A stretch of DNA of 64,000 nucleotides from Theropithecus gelada. Taxonomy: Eukaryota > Chordata > Mammalia > Primates > Cercopithecidae. Position 1 is the first letter of the stretch. Each line of letters starts with the position of its first letter. Location of the stretch: positions 780,210-844,209 of the forward strand of contig NW_020257756.1 in NCBI RefSeq assembly GCF_003255815.1. Reading direction: 5' to 3'. The translations under genes were made by a program, and so were the position numbers. Of this stretch, positions 60,171 through 64,000 are shown in pieces. The notes beneath the pieces are model-generated. The model ran no database searches. It was not told the origin of the DNA and saw only the letters and a list, made by a program, of their open reading frames with translations.

Positions 60171-60199
60171 TGCCCAACTGTCCCTAGGTTATATACATT

Positions 60200-60340
60200 T
60201 TATTATTTGTATTTATTCATTTAATGAATATTTAATTTATTTCTATTTCATAGGGGGAACAGAACTTGGTGCTGGTGATACATATGACACATAATTTAGT
60301 ATTAAATACAGGTAAGTAAATATGCAATTAATACAGAGTG
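60200..60340 (-). mobile_element. L2 3' end relic, antisense
   Basis: 'tttattcatttaatgaatat' and 'gtgctggtgatacatatg' resemble the reversed L2 terminus. Confidence 0.45.
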
Positions 60341-60601
60341 TAATAAGTGGCTGGGTAGAAGAGTTTGATTTTTCTCTGCATTCCTGGAAACAATGACAAT
60401 GTTTTAAAATTATTAACAAAATGACCACAGCTTGCACTGCTTTAATTACACTGCTGGATAGTTTTCATACCCATTAGAATATATGAAGAATTTCTACTAA
60501 GCAATTGGCTATTTATAATTACAAATGAAGCATTGTCTGTGGAGTCTTCTACAAAACCCACTTTGCATTTACTATTTCTCTGTTTTCTTCCTGTACTAGA
60601 G

Positions 60602-60815
60602 CAGAGGTTTTCAACTGGGGCCAATTTTGCCCTCGAGGGAGATTTGGCAATATCTGGAAATATTTTTGGTTGTACAACAGGGGTGGGGTACTACTGGCAC
60701 CTAGTGGGTGGAGGCCAGGGATACTGCTAAACATACTACAAAACACAGCATAGCCTCCAATAACAAAGAATTATCCAACCCCAAAAGTCAATAGGGCCTT
60801 GCTTGAGAAACCTTG
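60602..60815 (+). mobile_element. MER5A-like DNA transposon (hAT-Charlie)
   Basis: Inverted ends cagaggttttcaac and gcttgagaaaccttg enclose 'ccaattttgccctcgag', 'gatttggcaatatctgg' and 'tggtgggtggaggccagg'-like text typical of MER5A, at about full length. Flanks tactagag and gacttcag could be a diverged 8-bp duplication as made by hAT elements. Non-autonomous and inactive. Confidence 0.9.
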
Positions 60816-61019
60816 GACTTCAGTGGCCAACTAATCCTAGTTTTCAAAAGACTTCTCAGATTTCAGCACTGAAAATCTTGCATCTTAGGAAGTTTCCCAG
60901 TCTCAGGTAAATCATGAAGTTGACCACCCTAATTCCTACCTATTAATATTAGAAAAGCAGTATATATTCAAAGAGTTGTTCCTTTTAGTATGAACATTCA
61001 ATATTCCATAATCAGCATG

Positions 61020-61235
61020 AATATGCATTGAGAACATAGTTTGTTCAGTATTATGTCAAGAATGTTACCCGTATTGTCCCTTTTAATCATCTTAACAATT
61101 GCATGAGATTATTATTATTAACTTTATTTTAGAACTGAGATAAAGTAGAAAAAGTAGGCTTACATTAGGTAAATTGTTCAACATTATACAGCTGCTTACA
61201 GTAGAATTAGGATTATAAAACAAGGTCTATTAACC
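61020..61235 (-). mobile_element. MIR relic, antisense
   Basis: 'taatcatcttaacaattgc', 'aactttattttagaactgag', 'taggtaaattgttcaac' and 'cagctgcttacagtagaat' follow the reversed MIR. Confidence 0.65.
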
Positions 61236-61361
61236 CCTAAATACAGTGAGAATATATTTTCTCCACATTGTGCCAAAAACTGGTTGCATGGCTTCTGTTT
61301 ATAATGATTAATGTCTCAATTATAAACCAAACTACATTTTATTAATTATTATATTATATTA

Positions 61362-61635
61362 TTATTTTTAGAGATAGGGTCTCACTCTGTTGACCAGACT
61401 GGAGTGGTAGTGTGATGATAGCTACTGTAACCTTGAGCTCGTGGGCTCAGGAATGATCCTTCTGCCTCAGTCTCTCAGTCTCCCCAGTAGCTAGTTCAAC
61501 AAGCAAGTGCCCTATGCCTGATTAATTTTTTTTTTTTTTTTTAGAAACAGAGGTCGCACTGTGTTGCCCAAGCTGGTCTCAAGCTCCTGGCCTACATGAT
61601 TTTCCTACCTCTGCCTCTCAAAGCACTGGGATAAG
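61362..61635 (-). mobile_element. AluJ-like, antisense
   Basis: Old, strongly diverged antisense Alu with a long T run in the linker (61528-61543). No clear target duplication. Confidence 0.88.
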
Positions 61636-61636
61636 G

Positions 61637-61794
61637 TACCACTTATGGAATTCCTCTGACTTACCATTTAACTTACCTATTACCTCCATGAAGCTCAGAG
61701 AGATTACATAATTCACTCTGGATTAGCATCAAGTTAGACCCAAATCTCTGGTTTCAAATTTCATACATTTCAAAGAATTCCATAAGTGATAGTT
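61637..61794. repeat. Inverted repeat pair, 19-bp arms
   Basis: The arm at 61637-61655 (core acttatggaattc) is matched in reverse complement at 61776-61794 (core gaattccataagt) with two mismatches and about 120 bases between. It starts directly after the AluJ. Origin unknown. Confidence 0.7.
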
Positions 61795-62100
61795 CTAATT
61801 ATCAATGTGAGGAAATAGGTTGAATTAAATGGCATAGATTAGCTTATTCATGACATTTTCATTAGCAGAGTAGGAAGAAATAAGAGAGATAATGTGAACA
61901 TCATAACATTTATAGCTCAGTATAACAAAAAAGCATTTGCAGTCAGAAAGGATTAGTAGAAATCCAGCTTAGATACTGTATGACAGTGTAGCGTCTATCT
62001 TCTATGAAGTGAGGAAAACAATACTTTTTACTGAACATTGCAAAGATAATAATGATGTAGAATACACATCCCACATACATTTTCATTTATTTAAAAAATG

Positions 62101-62364
62101 GTGCCGGGCACGATGGCTCTCGTCTGTAATCCCAGCACTTTGGGAGGTTGAGGAGGGTTTGAGACCAGCCTGACCAATATGGTGAAACCTTGTCTCTATT
62201 AAAGATACAAAAATTAGCCAGGCGTGGTGGTGAGTGCCTGTAGTCCCAGCTACTCGGGAGGCTGAGACAGGAGAATTGCTTAAACCCAGGAGGTGGTGGA
62301 AGTTGCAGTGAGCCGAAATCATGCCACTGCCCTCCAGCCTGGGCGACAGAGCAAGACTCTGTCT

Positions 62365-62413
<49 letters not shown>
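62101..62413 (+). mobile_element. AluS-like with 48-base poly(A) tail
   Basis: Sense Alu with about 25 bases missing from the left monomer after 'gggaggttgagg'. The tail is an uninterrupted run of 48 A (62366-62413). Target duplication not identified. Confidence 0.92.
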
Positions 62414-62418
<5 letters not shown>

Positions 62419-63800
62419 CGCCCCATTCTTAGAGCAAGCTGAAAATCAAATGCTTGATTGTAAATACTGCCCTGAGTTACAAAATTCAGTGATGGAAATG
62501 AAATATCAAATTTTCCCTGTAGTCAGCAATGAGATCGCCAATTAAACAGGTGCAGTTCTATTTTCTGGTATTTCTAGGAGAGAAGGTATGGCTCCTAATG
62601 TGAAGACACATTCAGAGCTGCCATGTAATTAAAATGACTCAATTATAATGTACTGAAGGTAACCACTAAATAGACAGGTGTGAGTAAAGTCCATTTTTGT
62701 TTTGTTGAGAATAATAGTATGTTTAGCTTAGGAAAAACATCCCATCAGAAGTCTAATTCTTCGGTGAATGAGATGTCACTTTGTGAGAAAAGAGTACAAA
62801 AGAAGGGGAATGATTATGAAAGAATTACTATCACCAAGCTGGGTGATTTCCTTGGGAGATGTAAGATTAAACCCTCTTTCATTGAACAAGATTGTTCCAC
62901 ATTTGTGGTGAACAACAGATGACCAAGTGTATGATATAAAAGTGCAGAGGCATGCCATCAGCGGTCAATTCAAAGAGTGCAGCATTTTCATTGTTGAGAG
63001 CTCAGAGGAGGTACTAAATTAAAAGTGTTTTCCATTGTATGTGTGAAGATTTACTCACATACTCCTTTACTTTTTTTCTCATATTCTTTCTCTCCCCTGG
63101 TTGGATTTCAAGACAATCTGACTACTCCCTCCCGCTTTGCTTTCATACTGGGTATAGAGAAAAGTAATTATGTAACCAGCAAATCAAACAGGTGGATTTG
63201 AGAAATGAGAAATCGTACTAAAATAATTGATTTCGGCTACCACTCAATTTAACAGACACCTGGGGACAACTGGATTCAGAGCCACAGTAATTGTTGAGGA
63301 GGATAGTTGTGAATACATGGGGTTATTTGTATGTTATAAACAAAGGGTATATGAATACTGTGGAACTAACAGCAAAAACTCTCGCAGGCAGGGCAGATCC
63401 AAGTTTTGTGGGTCTTGACGTTTATATAATTTTGGAGGGCTCTTGATACAAAATTAAGTATAAATACAAATATTAGAAAAAAGAAAGAAAAAAAAAAACC
63501 ACAGTAAGTTACTAAAACTTTGGAGACTCAGATCCTTTTCTTGAATTTATTTCGGCAATTACCAGAAGTGCTTGTATGCAAACTCGGCTTCCTCGCCGCA
63601 CCTATGGCACTCATCAACTCCCAGCAACTCCCAGCACACACAGGGGCCCATGCAAGTGAGGACCGGTCACTGAGCTTCATTGGTAGCATCCTCTGCCTAC
63701 AAGAACTTCCGCTGTAGCTTATTTTATTTTGTTTGGGAAGCCTAAAAGTACCGTGAAACATAAAAAACAGAAACTTTCTATCTGATGCTTATTTCATCTA
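62414..63800. other. Unassigned sequence
   Basis: Short open frames (62680-62922, 63227-63418, 63520-63717) show no recognisable domain. A-rich run at 63477-63498. No confident repeat call. Confidence 0.4.
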
Positions 63801-63813
63801 AGAGCTCAAAACC

Positions 63814-64000
63814 CTAGGCAACTTTCACGTACGCCGGTGCTCGCATCTCGCTGGGTTTCATAGGTCCCGAGTTGGTGCCCAGCCGGGCCTTGGGGCTACT
63901 CAGCAAGTTGAGCGCCAGCTGGGGCAGCAGGAGGGGACCGCACTCTCCTTGCGGCTGGGTGGAGAAGGGAAGGGGCTGCGCGGGGGAGGGCGAGTCGGGG
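63814..64000. promoter_or_regulatory. CpG-rich block at window edge (possible CpG-island shore)
   Basis: GC content and CpG density rise abruptly from about 63820 to the end (acgtacgcc, ctcgc, ctgcgcggg, gcgagtcgg), unlike all sequence nearby apart from the THAP12 5' UTR. There is no sign here that it belongs to a retrocopy. On the minus strand a frame is open from the edge down to a TAG (complement 63814-63816), about 61 codons with an A/P/L-rich composition. A plus-strand frame is also open, so GC richness alone could explain both. It may be a first exon or promoter of a gene beyond the window. Confidence 0.5.

Noticed and set aside
1..64000. CRISPR arrays, bacterial operons, phage or integron features, tRNA and rRNA genes
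   Set aside because: No spaced direct repeats, ribosome-binding sites with packed genes, or tRNA-like cloverleafs were seen; content is clearly primate nuclear DNA.

Overview
This is a primate nuclear window, most likely from an Old World monkey (macaque or relative). The best evidence is three young AluY copies (about 4.33, 19.2 and 39.9 kb, all antisense) that carry the cercopithecid-type variants ccggatctcagctcactg and caggcttgagccacc in place of the human-type gcgatctcggctcactg and caggcgtgagccacc. The sequence is AT-rich and mostly repeats. I recognise no functional protein-coding gene, no tRNA or rRNA gene and no CRISPR array. The window reads as intergenic or deep intronic DNA that has collected retrotransposons for a long time.

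Layout: 0-9.8 kb is a stack of L1 elements. An old L1M copy (+) was hit by a three-monomer Alu and by a primate L1 (-). That L1 was then hit by an AluY and by a further L1 with an inverted 5' part. A separate L1 (+) follows. 9.8-19.2 kb is mainly unique sequence with isolated Alu, MIR, MER and L2 relics. 19.77-25.25 kb is a near-complete L1 (+) with a 13-bp target-site duplication, a shortened 5' UTR and decayed ORF1 and ORF2. 25-44.9 kb is unique sequence with L2 and MIR relics, an MLT1A-like solo LTR inside a MIR, an MLT1D-like LTR and a short L1.

44.95-48.13 kb is an almost full-length processed retrocopy of THAP12 (PRKRIR), with its CpG-rich 5' UTR, long 3' UTR and a 14-bp target-site duplication. 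51-54.9 kb is an old L1M (-) cut by three Alus. 55.10-55.95 kb is a processed RPL21 retrocopy. 56.8-60.2 kb is another old L1M (+) carrying a younger L1. A MER5A-like DNA transposon, MIR, Alus and a CpG-rich block at the right edge finish the window. That block may be the edge of a CpG-island promoter lying outside.

The common mechanism is L1 machinery: L1s, Alus and both retrocopies end in A-rich tails, and many are flanked by duplications starting at A-rich targets. The most notable observation is that two separate L1s (1.6-6.4 kb and 19.8-25.2 kb) share the same frame-breaking ORF2 indels, one of them inside the reverse-transcriptase FADD site. This suggests they descend from a source that was already defective and was copied in trans. 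Family names were assigned by eye from knowledge of the consensus sequences; subfamily labels are approximate.
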